Positions 1-8,365 of a stretch of 64,000 nucleotides of DNA are shown here, one piece after another. Below the pieces are notes generated by a model, which was not told the origin of the DNA, searched no databases, and saw nothing but the letters and a program-made list of their open reading frames with translations. Location of the stretch: positions 6,463,501-6,527,500 of the forward strand of contig NZ_CP063849.1 in the NCBI RefSeq assembly GCF_015277775.1, read 5' to 3'. Position numbers and translations under genes: made by a program. The first letter of the stretch is position 1, and each line of letters opens with the position of its first letter. The stretch is from Paludibaculum fermentans. Its GTDB lineage: Bacteria > Acidobacteriota > Terriglobia > Bryobacterales > Bryobacteraceae.

Positions 1-2655
1 AGCAAGTGGCTCACGACGAAGCACTCCAAGGCCTATGCGGTGCTGTCGCTGCCGGAGTCGGTGGAGATCACCAAGCGCAGCGGCCTGCGCGGGCAGCCGT
101 GGAAAGAGCCCATCTGCCTGGGGTGCCATTCGACGGCCTCGACGGCGGAAGACTGGGAAAAGGACGACGCGTTCCGGCCGGAAGACGGGCTGCAGTGCGA
201 GTCGTGCCACGGTCCGGGCAGCGAGTACATGAGCGAAGAGGTGATGCGCAACCGGGCCGAAGCGATGAAGGCCGGGCTGCGGCTGCCCAACGAGGATACC
301 TGCCTGGGCTGCCATATGGAGAAGGGGTCGCACACGGCGGTGAACCCGAACTCGACCGTGGACATCAAGCAGGCGATTCCACGCATTGCGCATCCGCTGA
401 TGAAGCCGTCGCAGTTGCGCGCCGCGCCGGCTCCGCGGGGCGGCGATTTCATCGGCTCATCGGCGTGCGGCGCGTGCCACAAGGGTCCGGAGTCCGGCCA
501 TCAATGGGACGTGTGGCGGCGCAGCGATCATGCGCGGGCCTGGGCTGTGCTGTCGACGGCGGATGGGCGGCGGATCGCGGATGAGATGAAGGTGACGGGC
601 GATCCGCAGTTGAGCAAGCAGTGCCTGGGCTGCCATGCGGTGGGCGCTGAAGCCAATGAGGGCGTGGGCTGCGAAGCGTGTCACGGCGCGGGCAAGAAGT
701 ACGCGACCGAGGCCGTGATGAAGGACCCGGCGGCGGCGAAGGCCGCGGGCTTGCGGATTCCGTCCACTACGGGCTGCAATCACTGCCATCGGGAGACACA
801 TGGCAAGACCTTCGACGCGGCCAAGGCGTGGACGAAGATCGCGCACCCCACGAAGGTGCCGCCGCCTCCGGCCGAGATCCGGTACAAGACCCCGCTGAAC
901 CTGACGTTCCGGCCGCATACGGCGGAGCTCTGGGTGACCTGCGAGTCCGGCAACGTGGTGGCGATTGTCGACACGGTGTCACGGCAGAAGCAGGCGGAGA
1001 TCGTGGTGGGCAATGCGCCCACGGATGTGGCGTTTACTCCGGACGGCAAGCGGGCGTTCGTTTCGAATCGCGAAAGCGACACGGTGAGCGTCATCGATAC
1101 CGAGACGCGCAAGGTGACGTCGACGCTGAAGGTGGGCGACGAGCCGCATGGCGTGCTGACCGATGCCCAGGGGCGGCGTCTGTACGTGTTGAACACTTCG
1201 TCGAACGACATCTGGGTGTTTGACGTGGCCACGCTGCAGTTTGTGAAGACGCTCTCGGGTGGCGTCGGGCCGTGGTCGCTGGCCTTGTCTCCGAATGGCA
1301 AGTCCATCGCGGTCACCAGCACGTTCTCGAACCTGACGGGCTTCCGCAAGCCGCTGAAGTCGGAGATCACGCTGATCGACACAGAGCGGGCCGCCGTCGT
1401 CGATCGCCCCATGGTGCCCGGTACGAATTTGATGGCGGGCATCGCGTGGCATCCCAGCGGCCGCTTTGCCCTGGCCACGATGAACCGGACGAAGAACCTG
1501 GTTCCGATGACGCGCCTGATGCAGGGTTGGACCATTACGAACGGGCTGGCCGTGCTCTGGGCGGACGGCACGGTGGACCAGGTGATGCTGGACCAGCCGG
1601 GCTCCGGCTTCTCGGATGCGACCGATGTGGCCATCACGAACGATGGGCGCTACGCGCTGGTGACGAGCTCGGGCACAGACCGTGTGGCGGTGGTCGACTG
1701 CGCCAAACTCGAGCGGATGCTGAAGGCGGCCACGCCGAAAGACCGCGAGACCGTGATCCCGAATCATCTGGGCAAGTCAGCCGAATTCCTGGCCGGGTTT
1801 GTACCCACGTCGACCAGTCCGCGCGGTGTGACGATGGGGCCGGACGGGCGGTATGCCTATGTGGCCGGATCCCTGGACGATGAGTTGACGGTGATCGATC
1901 TCAAGACACTGCAGCCGGCCGGCCGCATCAGCCTGGGCGGGCCGAAAGAGATCACACTGCAGCGCAAGGGCGAGCGGCTGTTCCACAACGCGAAGATCTC
2001 GTTCCGGCAGCAGTTCGCGTGTCACAGTTGCCATCCGGACGGGCACGTGGACGGGCTGGCATACGACATCGAGGCGGATGGCATCGGCGTGAGTCCGGTG
2101 GACAACCGGACGCTGCGCGGCATCTACGACACGGCTCCGTTCAAGTGGGAAGGCACGAATGCCACGCTGCGGCGGCAGTGCGGTCCGCGGCTCTCAGTGT
2201 TCTTCACGCGCACTCTCCCGTTCACGAACGAGGAGCTGGATGCGCTGGATTACTACATCACGACGATCCAGCGGCCGCCCAACCGCCACCACACACCGGG
2301 TGAGCCGTACACACCCGCGCAGAAGCGCGGCAAGGCGATCTTTGAACGGGGTACGGCCAACGACGGGCGCGTGATCCCCCTGGAGAACCGCTGCGTGACC
2401 TGTCACATGCCGCCCTACTACACCAGCCGCAAGAAGTTCGATGTCGGGACCAAGCAGGCGCTGGACCGGCAGGGCACCTTCGACGTGCCGCACCTCAACA
2501 ACATCTATGATTCGGCCCCGTACCTGCACAACGGCATGGCCAACACGCTGGAAGAGATCTGGACCGTGTTCAACCCTTACGACAAGCACGGCGTGACCAA
2601 TGACATGACCAAGGATCAGCTCAACGATCTGATTGAGTTCGTGAAGACACTATGA
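1..2655 (+). CDS. Multihaem c-type cytochrome fused to YVTN beta-propeller and di-haem C-terminus (5' end cut)
   Basis: The reading frame is open from the first base of the window (S-K-W-L-T-T-K-H-S-K), so the true start and probably a signal peptide lie upstream. Nine CXXCH haem-binding motifs are visible. Seven are in the first 270 residues, which resemble cytochrome c554/c' modules, including the W-x-x-S/T-x-H-S-K type repeats. Two are near the C-terminus (CHSCH and CVTCH), in a part resembling MauG/cytochrome c peroxidase domains. Between them is a YVTN-type beta-propeller with repeats such as PTDVAFTPDGKRAFVSN and PHGVLTDAQGRRLYV. The product should be a periplasmic or surface electron-transfer protein or oxidase; the substrate is unknown. 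Its stop overlaps the next start (ATGA), so the two genes are translationally coupled. Confidence 0.85.
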   Translation, partial: SKWLTTKHSKAYAVLSLPESVEITKRSGLRGQPWKEPICLGCHSTASTAEDWEKDDAFRPEDGLQCESCHGPGSEYMSEEVMRNRAEAMKAGLRLPNEDTCLGCHMEKGSHTAVNPNSTVDIKQAIPRIAHPLMKPSQLRAAPAPRGGDFIGSSACGACHKGPESGHQWDVWRRSDHARAWAVLSTADGRRIADEMKVTGDPQLSKQCLGCHAVGAEANEGVGCEACHGAGKKYATEAVMKDPAAAKAAGLRIPSTTGCNHCHRETHGKTFDAAKAWTKIAHPTKVPPPPAEIRYKTPLNLTFRPHTAELWVTCESGNVVAIVDTVSRQKQAEIVVGNAPTDVAFTPDGKRAFVSNRESDTVSVIDTETRKVTSTLKVGDEPHGVLTDAQGRRLYVLNTSSNDIWVFDVATLQFVKTLSGGVGPWSLALSPNGKSIAVTSTFSNLTGFRKPLKSEITLIDTERAAVVDRPMVPGTNLMAGIAWHPSGRFALATMNRTKNLVPMTRLMQGWTITNGLAVLWADGTVDQVMLDQPGSGFSDATDVAITNDGRYALVTSSGTDRVAVVDCAKLERMLKAATPKDRETVIPNHLGKSAEFLAGFVPTSTSPRGVTMGPDGRYAYVAGSLDDELTVIDLKTLQPAGRISLGGPKEITLQRKGERLFHNAKISFRQQFACHSCHPDGHVDGLAYDIEADGIGVSPVDNRTLRGIYDTAPFKWEGTNATLRRQCGPRLSVFFTRTLPFTNEELDALDYYITTIQRPPNRHHTPGEPYTPAQKRGKAIFERGTANDGRVIPLENRCVTCHMPPYYTSRKKFDVGTKQALDRQGTFDVPHLNNIYDSAPYLHNGMANTLEEIWTVFNPYDKHGVTNDMTKDQLNDLIEFVKTL

Positions 2656-3803
2656 AGTACCTACTCGCAGCAGCAATGTTGGCGGCGTGCGCCGCTCCGG
2701 CGCAGACGGTGGGCAGCGGGAGCAAGCTGCCTTTCGTATACACGAAGTGGAAGCAGTTCACCACGGAGAATGGTCTGCCGAATGACCATATCTTCGCGGT
2801 GAAGTCGGACGGGCCGCGCATCTGGCTGGGCACGGAGAACGGCCTGGCCCTGATCGACAAAGCTTCGGGCAAGGTGAAGAGCTGGACTGAGAAGGACGGC
2901 CTGCCGTGGCGTGTTGTGACGGGCATCGATGTCGACAAAAAGACGGGCGATGTTTGGCTGGCGCTGTTCGGCGGCGGCCTGGCGCGCTTCAGCGGCGGCC
3001 GCTTTGAACACTGGCACCAGATGAACAGCGGCCTGGTGAACGACGTGGCGTACGGCGTGGCAGTGGAGAACGACAACGTGTGGGTGGCGACGACGGCCGG
3101 CGCGTCGCGCTACAACACAGTGACCCGCGAGTGGTCTGTGTTCACTGAGAAGAACGCGCCGATGGAAGAGATCTGGAACTACGGTGTGAACTACCGGGAC
3201 GGCAAAGTCCACCTGGCCGTGTGGGGCAGCGGTGTCCTGGAATACGATGTGGCCACCGGCCGTTGGAAGGATTACCTGGATCCGGATGGGGAGATGGAGA
3301 TCGACCTCTACCGCGACGACGGCATTGTGCACGTCATCACGACGCAGGCCAACTACATCGACAAGGTCCTGTGGGTGTCGACGTATTTTGGCGTGTGCCG
3401 CTACGACGGGCGCAACTGGCGCGGATACTACAACAAGGACTCCGGCAATCCCAGCGACTTCAATAACAACCTGAAGGCGCGCAGCGGGAACGAAGCTTGG
3501 TTCGCCACCGACAAGGGCGTGGGCGCCATCATGGACGCTGCCACGAACACCTGGGTCGCCTACACCCGCGATCCCAAATCGAAGACCGGCAAGGCCGTGG
3601 TGACGCGCGACAAGACCGTTCTGGAAACGGTGGAGATGGGTCTCAACCTGACGCACAACTACATCCTGGCCATCGACGTGGAAGACAACGACGTATTCAT
3701 CGCCACATCGAAGGGTTTGGCCTGGGGCGTCGGAGATGGATACTATGGCGGGTTGCGCGAGCGGCCCAAGGCTTTGGCTTCGAACGGGAGGGCGTCGAAA
3801 TGA
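2652..3803 (+). CDS. Secreted two-component-regulator-type propeller (Reg_prop) protein
   Basis: The protein has 383 residues and a clear signal peptide (MKYLLAAAMLAACAAPAQ). The rest is built of propeller blades of the type that form the sensor of hybrid two-component systems: NGLPNDHIFAVKSDG, RIWLGTENGLALID, DGLPWRVVTGIDVD and VWVATTAGASRYN. No transmembrane helix, kinase or DNA-binding domain follows, so this is a free-standing exported propeller rather than a sensor kinase. It overlaps the cytochrome gene upstream and the binding-protein gene downstream by 4 nt each (ATGA). It is probably a binding or scaffold partner of its operon neighbours; the ligand is unknown. Confidence 0.8.
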   Translation: MKYLLAAAMLAACAAPAQTVGSGSKLPFVYTKWKQFTTENGLPNDHIFAVKSDGPRIWLGTENGLALIDKASGKVKSWTEKDGLPWRVVTGIDVDKKTGDVWLALFGGGLARFSGGRFEHWHQMNSGLVNDVAYGVAVENDNVWVATTAGASRYNTVTREWSVFTEKNAPMEEIWNYGVNYRDGKVHLAVWGSGVLEYDVATGRWKDYLDPDGEMEIDLYRDDGIVHVITTQANYIDKVLWVSTYFGVCRYDGRNWRGYYNKDSGNPSDFNNNLKARSGNEAWFATDKGVGAIMDAATNTWVAYTRDPKSKTGKAVVTRDKTVLETVEMGLNLTHNYILAIDVEDNDVFIATSKGLAWGVGDGYYGGLRERPKALASNGRASK

Positions 3804-5242
3804 AGCGCCTGCTGCTGGCAATGGTGTGTCTGTTCGCGGCGATGGGGCAGGAAGCGAAGAAGGCGGCCCCGGCCGCTGATCCGGAGACGCAGGAGGTGCT
3901 GCGCCGCATCAACGGGTTGACCCCCTATGAAGTGCCGGACCTGAAGCTGCGAACCGAGCAGAACTACGCCCACACGTCGACCGACGTGGAACCCTTCGGC
4001 TCCGTGAAACCGTATAAGGAGCATTTCCTGGTCCAGATGGAGTACACAGGCCCTGGGCGAGCCGCGCCGGAGCCTGTCGGCTTGAAGAGCGTGCGCATCG
4101 GCTTCATCGGGCCCATTGAGTCCACGGTGTCCATTGCCACGGGCGGCAAGAGCCACGAGGAAGTGCTGGGCAAGATGATGCTGAAGGGCGCCCAGTTGGC
4201 CGTGGAACAGGCCAACGCGAAGGGCGGGTATCTGAAGGGGAAGATCCCGTTTGAGCTGGCCGTGGCGAATGACAACGGGTTATGGGGCTCCACCGGCAAT
4301 GAAGTGGTGAAGATGGCGTACGAAAACCCGGTCTGGGCGATCCTGGGCACCATCGATAGTGCGAACTCCCACATTGCGATCCGCGTGGCGCTGAAGGCCG
4401 AAGTGGTGATGATCAACACCGGCGACACGGATCCGACGTTCATCGAGACGAACATCCCGTGGGTGGCGCGCAACATCGGCGACGACCGGCAACAGGGCTA
4501 CCTGCTGGTGGATTACATGATCCGCAAGATGGGCTACAAGCGCATCGGGATCATCCGGTCGAGCAATCGCTATGGACGCTTCGGCGTGCGCGAGATCAAG
4601 GACAGTTCCCGCCGGTTGGGCCATCCGGTCGCGATCGAGATGGCGTACAAAGTCGGCGGCGACGATTTCTCGCTGCAACTGGACCGCATCCAGGAGATGA
4701 ACGTCGACGCCATTGTCCATTGGGGCGATGCGCGGGAGAGCGCCCTGATCCTGAACCAGATGCGGGCGCGCGGCATGAAGCAGCCTTACTTCTGTTCCGA
4801 CCGCAGCGTGTCGCCGGAGTTCGAGAAAGCAGCTGGCGCGAATGCGGAAGGCGTGATCTGCGGCTATCCCTGGGATCCCGATCGCAAGGACCCCAAGCTG
4901 GACGAGTTCCGCAAGGCCTTCAAGGCGCGCTTCCAGGTGGATGCGGAGACCTATGCCGCGCATGCCTACGACGGAATGAATATGCTGATCTGGGCCGTGC
5001 AGCAGGGCGGCCTGAACCGGGCGAAGATCAGGGACCTGATCGCGACACGGTCGAAGCCGTGGCCGGGCGTGACGGGCGCCATCCCGTTGAGCGCGGTGAT
5101 GGACGATGCGGGCGAGGTGTTTCTGGCTCGCTTCGGCCAGGGACGTTGGAAGTATGAGTCGCGGGAGTCGTTGCAGATTCCACGCGGCTTTGTGCCGGTG
5201 CGGGACCGGACGAGCCGGGGCCTGGAGACAGCGAGCCGATAA
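3800..5242 (+). CDS. Periplasmic type-1 (LivJ-like) substrate-binding protein
   Basis: The start was set at the ATG that overlaps the previous stop (ATGA), because it gives a signal peptide (MKRLLLAMVCLFAAMGQ) and 480 residues. From about residue 100 the protein has the Peripla_BP_6 (branched-chain amino acid type) fold: VRIGFIGP, KGAQLAVEQANAKGGY, VWAILGTIDSANSHIA, YKRIGIIRSSNRYGRFG, and a C-terminal YAAHAYDGMNMLIWAV. The first 95 residues are an unassigned extension. No permease or ATPase gene lies nearby, so it may be a sensor or a binding partner of the cytochrome rather than part of a transporter. It is paralogous to the next gene. Confidence 0.85.
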   Translation: MKRLLLAMVCLFAAMGQEAKKAAPAADPETQEVLRRINGLTPYEVPDLKLRTEQNYAHTSTDVEPFGSVKPYKEHFLVQMEYTGPGRAAPEPVGLKSVRIGFIGPIESTVSIATGGKSHEEVLGKMMLKGAQLAVEQANAKGGYLKGKIPFELAVANDNGLWGSTGNEVVKMAYENPVWAILGTIDSANSHIAIRVALKAEVVMINTGDTDPTFIETNIPWVARNIGDDRQQGYLLVDYMIRKMGYKRIGIIRSSNRYGRFGVREIKDSSRRLGHPVAIEMAYKVGGDDFSLQLDRIQEMNVDAIVHWGDARESALILNQMRARGMKQPYFCSDRSVSPEFEKAAGANAEGVICGYPWDPDRKDPKLDEFRKAFKARFQVDAETYAAHAYDGMNMLIWAVQQGGLNRAKIRDLIATRSKPWPGVTGAIPLSAVMDDAGEVFLARFGQGRWKYESRESLQIPRGFVPVRDRTSRGLETASR

Positions 5243-5244
5243 CT

Positions 5245-6291
5245 ATGACCCGCGGAAGAGACACCTGGAGCCGCCGCGCCTTTCTGGCGTTGGGCGGCGC
5301 TGCGTGTCTCTCCGCGCAGGATCCATACCTCGACAAGCGGTCGACGCCGCTGCAGTATGAAGGGCCGGGCCGGGAGAGCGGCGGGAAGCGCGGTGTCGAG
5401 GTGGTGCGCATCGGCTTCTTCGGTCCCAGCGAAGCGGCGCACCCGAAGGCGGGGTCCATCTGGATGGGCGCGATGCTGGCGCTGGAAGATGCGAATCGCG
5501 CGGGCGGCTATCACGGGAAGCCGTTCGAACTGGTGGAGCGCTGGTCGGACGATGTGTGGCGCAGCGGCGCGTCGGCGGTGGTCCGGTTGGCATACACCGA
5601 TGAGGTTTGGGCGATCCTCGGCGGCATCGATGGAGCGACGACTCATCTGGCGGAACAGGTGGTGACCAAGGCGCTGCTGCCGCTGGTCGATCCGGTGAGT
5701 ACGGACCAGACCGTGAATCACGCCAACATCCCGTGGATGTTCTCGTGCGCGCCCGGTGATCCCTCGATTGCGGCCTACCTGGCCGGGCAGTTGCCGGAAG
5801 GCGATTTCACGGTGGTGGCGGGCACCGATCACGATTCCAGGAATCTGGCGAAGGAGTTTCTCAAGGCGGCGGCGGGGATGCACCGGCTGCCGGCACAGCG
5901 GCACGACATCGGCGCGGGGCCCCTGCAGTTGCCGCCGCTGGATGGCGCGGCCTGCGTGATCCTCGCTCCGCCGGCAGACACCGCGGCAGTGATGGCGGCG
6001 GCGCCTGCGGGCATGCGGCTGCTGGCGGGGCCGGCGGCGCGCAGCCGGGGTTTTTCGTCGGAGCGCCACGTGGTGACTCCGAGACTGCATACGGCGGACA
6101 ACGCCCGGATCCAGCGGCTGGTGAGCCGCTTCGGGCGGCCCGCCGACGATTTTTCACTACTCGCCTACGACGCGGCCCAGTTCGTCGTCGAGGCCATCCG
6201 CGAAGCCGGACTCAACCGCGCCTTGATTCGCGACCGGCTTGCGCCCCACTTTGGCCCCCGGGGCCGGAGAATCCAGGAGGTTTCCTCATGA
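5245..6291 (+). CDS. Second periplasmic type-1 substrate-binding protein, Tat signal
   Basis: The 348-residue protein starts with a twin-arginine-like leader (SRRAFLALGGAACLSA). It shares the pattern of its upstream neighbour: VRIGFFGP, MLALEDANRAGGYHGKPFEL, VWAILGGIDGATTHLAEQV and a C-terminal LLAYDAAQFVVEAI. It is about 130 residues shorter than the neighbour, and its middle region is poorly conserved and alanine/proline-rich, so ligand specificity probably differs. Two nucleotides separate it from the upstream gene, and it overlaps the downstream Rid gene by 4 nt. The Tat leader suggests it is exported already folded. Confidence 0.8.
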   Translation: MTRGRDTWSRRAFLALGGAACLSAQDPYLDKRSTPLQYEGPGRESGGKRGVEVVRIGFFGPSEAAHPKAGSIWMGAMLALEDANRAGGYHGKPFELVERWSDDVWRSGASAVVRLAYTDEVWAILGGIDGATTHLAEQVVTKALLPLVDPVSTDQTVNHANIPWMFSCAPGDPSIAAYLAGQLPEGDFTVVAGTDHDSRNLAKEFLKAAAGMHRLPAQRHDIGAGPLQLPPLDGAACVILAPPADTAAVMAAAPAGMRLLAGPAARSRGFSSERHVVTPRLHTADNARIQRLVSRFGRPADDFSLLAYDAAQFVVEAIREAGLNRALIRDRLAPHFGPRGRRIQEVSS

Positions 6292-6776
6292 CACTCGACG
6301 ACGCCCTGGCCGAGATCGCCAGCGCCACGACCATCGAAAAGAAGAAGATCACGAACCACAATGTGCTGAACGAGGCGTACGCGTATGCCAAGCCGAGCTC
6401 GTTCTCGCGCGGCCTCCGCCTGGACTTCGGCAACATCGCGGTGCTGCTGATTTCCGGTACGGCCAGCATCGACGAGTACGGCAAAACCGTACACGTGGGC
6501 GACTTCCGCGCGCAGCAGCGGCGGACGTATCAGAACATCACGGGACTGCTGGAGAGCGAGGGCGCCACCTGGAAAGACATCGTGCGGACCACGTGCTACC
6601 TGCGCGACATGGAGCGCGACTACGAGGCCTTCAACGAAGAGCGGACGGCGTTTTTCGCGGAGCAGGGTCTCGATCCGCTGCCGGCCTCGACGGGCATCCA
6701 GGCGATTCTGTGCCGTTCGGACCTGCTCATCGAGATCGAGGCGATTGCGGTGTTCCGCAAGCCCTCGGCCGAGTAG
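6288..6776 (+). CDS. RidA/YjgF-YER057c-UK114 family protein
   Basis: The 162-residue protein overlaps the preceding stop (ATGA). Family marks are LLISGTASID, a Q-x-x-x-x-Y-x-N-I core, IVRTTCYLRDMERDYEAFNEER and a C-terminal LLIEIEAIAV. It is about 35 residues longer than RidA itself, with the excess at the N-terminus. Where imine-deaminating Rid proteins carry a P-A-R motif before the last strands, this one reads LPASTGIQAI, so the key arginine appears to be replaced by serine. Enamine/imine deaminase activity is therefore doubtful, and a Rid subgroup of other function is more likely. No signal peptide is visible, unlike its operon partners. Confidence 0.8.
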   Translation: MTLDDALAEIASATTIEKKKITNHNVLNEAYAYAKPSSFSRGLRLDFGNIAVLLISGTASIDEYGKTVHVGDFRAQQRRTYQNITGLLESEGATWKDIVRTTCYLRDMERDYEAFNEERTAFFAEQGLDPLPASTGIQAILCRSDLLIEIEAIAVFRKPSAE

Positions 6777-6842
6777 AGGCTCTACCCAGGATCGGGGAAG
6801 GGATCGTGCCCGCGGTGGTCCCGCTGGCGCGACAATGGAGAG

Positions 6843-7559
6843 GTGCGCAATGTTGCTTTCTTCTCCCTCCTGGTCTCCGCCCTTGGGCTGATTCCGGCTG
6901 CTCCGGCTCAGGACTGGCGTCCGCTGTTGAATGGCAAGAACCTGGACGGCTGGCAGGCCCGCGGTGAGGGCGTCTGGACCGTCATGCCGGACGGTTCCCT
7001 GCTGGGCCAGCGGCGGCACGACAAGCCCGACGATCCGTTTGGCAAGCCGTGGCCCATCGACAGCAAGCAGTATGAATCGTGGCTCTACCGTCAGGCGTGG
7101 CTCTACACGACGGCGGCCTATGGCCAGTTCGACCTGCACGTCGAGTATTTCCTGCCGGCGCGGACCAATAGCGGCATCTCGATTCGGGACGTGTCGCGGG
7201 CGCACTATGCCATCGGCGACGCGGGCAAGGCCGATCCGCCCCTGCAGACGACGCTGAAGGGTACGCCGGCGCACATTGGCTATGAGATCCAGCTCATCGA
7301 TGGCGATGCGGACAAGTACTCGACCGGCAGCATCTACACGTTCGTCGCGGCGAAGAAGGGCGTGCAGAAGCGCGACGAGTGGAACTCGATGGATATCGAG
7401 TCGCGCACAAACCTGATCCGGGTAAAGGTGAACGGCGAGGTGGTAGCCGAGTATGCGGGCGATCCGGCGCGATCAAAGACGGGCCCCATCGGCCTCCAAC
7501 TGCACGACCAGTTCACGTTCGTGATGTTCCGGAATATCCGGATTCGCGAGATCAAGTAG
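6843..7559 (+). CDS. Secreted DUF1080 (3-keto-disaccharide hydrolase-like) protein
   Basis: A GTG start gives a good signal peptide (MRNVAFFSLLVSALGLIPAAPAQ). A better ribosome-binding site was not found, so the start is uncertain. The mature part is a DUF1080/LamG-like beta-sandwich: FTPL-type opening W-R-P-L-L-N-G-K-N-L-D-G-W, then PARTNSGISIRD, PAHIGYEIQLIDGD, NLIRVKVNGEVVAEY and a closing IGLQLHD. Some members of this family hydrolyse 3-keto sugars; many are uncharacterised secreted proteins of Acidobacteria and Planctomycetes. It is separated from the operon upstream by 66 nt. A decayed fragment of a second copy lies near 8784. Confidence 0.85.
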   Translation: MRNVAFFSLLVSALGLIPAAPAQDWRPLLNGKNLDGWQARGEGVWTVMPDGSLLGQRRHDKPDDPFGKPWPIDSKQYESWLYRQAWLYTTAAYGQFDLHVEYFLPARTNSGISIRDVSRAHYAIGDAGKADPPLQTTLKGTPAHIGYEIQLIDGDADKYSTGSIYTFVAAKKGVQKRDEWNSMDIESRTNLIRVKVNGEVVAEYAGDPARSKTGPIGLQLHDQFTFVMFRNIRIREIK

Positions 7560-7598
7560 GCCTCCCGCGGCAGCCGAAACCGAGGCAGCCACAACGAA

Positions 7599-7780
7599 CC
7601 ACGACCGTCAGGGACTGTGAAAAAATCCCCTTTCGCGAAAATGGGCAAAATTGAGAGTGAGAATGGCCTCGCCAGAGGCCCTAGGAGCGATCGCAGCGGG
7701 CTGCCCAGTGGTTTGCGTACTCCCCTGCGGGGGGCTTGATTGCGCGTTTTTGATTTTTTCACAGTCCCGTCAGGGAGTGG
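7599..7780 (+). repeat. Short interspersed repeat copy 1, interrupted by an insertion
   Basis: Joining 7599-7612 to 7775-7780 gives CCACGACCGTCAGGGAGTGG, which matches the intact copy at 7899-7918 at 18 of 20 positions. The intervening DNA is the MITE-like element plus one copy of an 8-bp duplication. The repeat lies just after the DUF1080 stop codon and is non-coding. Short direct repeats of this kind recur between genes in Bryobacter/Solibacter-like genomes as I know them; their function is unknown. Confidence 0.6.
7613..7766. mobile_element. MITE-like element with perfect terminal inverted repeats
   Basis: The element is 154 bp long. Its ends are perfect 15-bp inverted repeats, GACTGTGAAAAAATC (7613-7627) and GATTTTTTCACAGTC (7752-7766); the match can be extended to 17 bp. 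It is flanked by identical 8-bp direct repeats, CCGTCAGG, at 7605-7612 and 7767-7774. Removing the element and one direct repeat restores an intact copy of the local interspersed repeat, as expected for insertion with target duplication. It encodes no plausible protein, so a transposase would have to act in trans. The interior contains small palindromes (GGCCTC/GAGGCC near 7664). Confidence 0.65.
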
Positions 7781-7798
7781 TCCCCACCCCGTTGCGAA

Positions 7799-7818
7799 CC
7801 GCGACTGGGAAGGAGCGG
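7799..7818 (+). repeat. Divergent copy of the short interspersed repeat
   Basis: CCGCGACTGGGAAGGAGCGG shares both ends with the copy at 7899-7918 (CCGCGAC and GGAGCGG) but differs in the six central bases. It is about 80 bp from the intact copy, in the same orientation. Confidence 0.4.
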
Positions 7819-7898
7819 GCCACGGTCGTTCGGGCACCTTCAATCGAGTCGCACCACAGCCCTCCGTGCCGCCAAAGCGGAGTAACCCGCAAATTGAG

Positions 7899-7918
7899 CC
7901 GCGACCGTCAGGGAGCGG
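7899..7918 (+). repeat. Intact copy of the short interspersed repeat
   Basis: CCGCGACCGTCAGGGAGCGG is the uninterrupted version of the sequence into which the MITE-like element has inserted. It serves as the local reference for reconstructing the empty site. The DNA around it (7767-8097) contains no convincing gene. Confidence 0.6.
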
Positions 7919-8097
7919 AGGAGCCACCGAAAGGCTCCACTCAAATCAGCAGCGCAACCCTTTGCCGGGGCGTCTTCAACGGACCACTGACAGGTTGCCG
8001 CCAGCCGGACCCACTCAGGCCCTGCTCCCCCTCCACTGAATTCCTAATCTTTGATCTCTCTTGCTTCCCGGTTCTCCACGGGCAGGGGCCCGGCCAG

Positions 8098-8365
8098 TAA
8101 GCGGCATCGTGCTGCCGCGGGCCCACGTCGAGATATTGTTCCCGCAACGATACACCAGAAAATGCCTGGGTTGGCTAAAGGTGCCCAACGCCCTGCGGGG
8201 TCGTTTGCGGACGAGGTGGTACGTCCGAACCCCGCGCGCCAGTTCCGGCCGCCCCCTGCTTCCGGCTCGATCGGGAACGGCCGCGACGTCACGCAAAGCC
8301 TGCTAGATGAAGCCGCGATAGCGTTCCGCCGCGCGTTCGCCGAAGGGCTCCAGGCTGATCCACCG
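8098..8365 (-). pseudogene. Decayed ParE-type toxin
   Basis: Read on the minus strand, the frame gives FGERAAERYRGFI, a stop (TAG at 8303-8305), QALRDVAAVPDRAGS, RPELARGVRTYHLV and PRHFLVYRCGNNI. After a frame change it gives LDVGPRQHDAA. These segments follow the order of ParE toxins, with the R-P-E-L-x-x-G-V-R-x-Y-H, P-R-H-F-L-x-Y-R and V-x-x-x-x-H-D blocks. The N-terminal 15-20 residues are not recognisable. With an internal stop and at least one frameshift the product cannot be functional. It lies directly behind the parD remnant in the normal antitoxin-toxin order. Confidence 0.65.

Noticed and set aside
4966-6090. A 374-codon open frame on the minus strand opposite the binding-protein genes
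   Set aside because: It is arginine- and proline-rich shadow sequence crossing two real genes.
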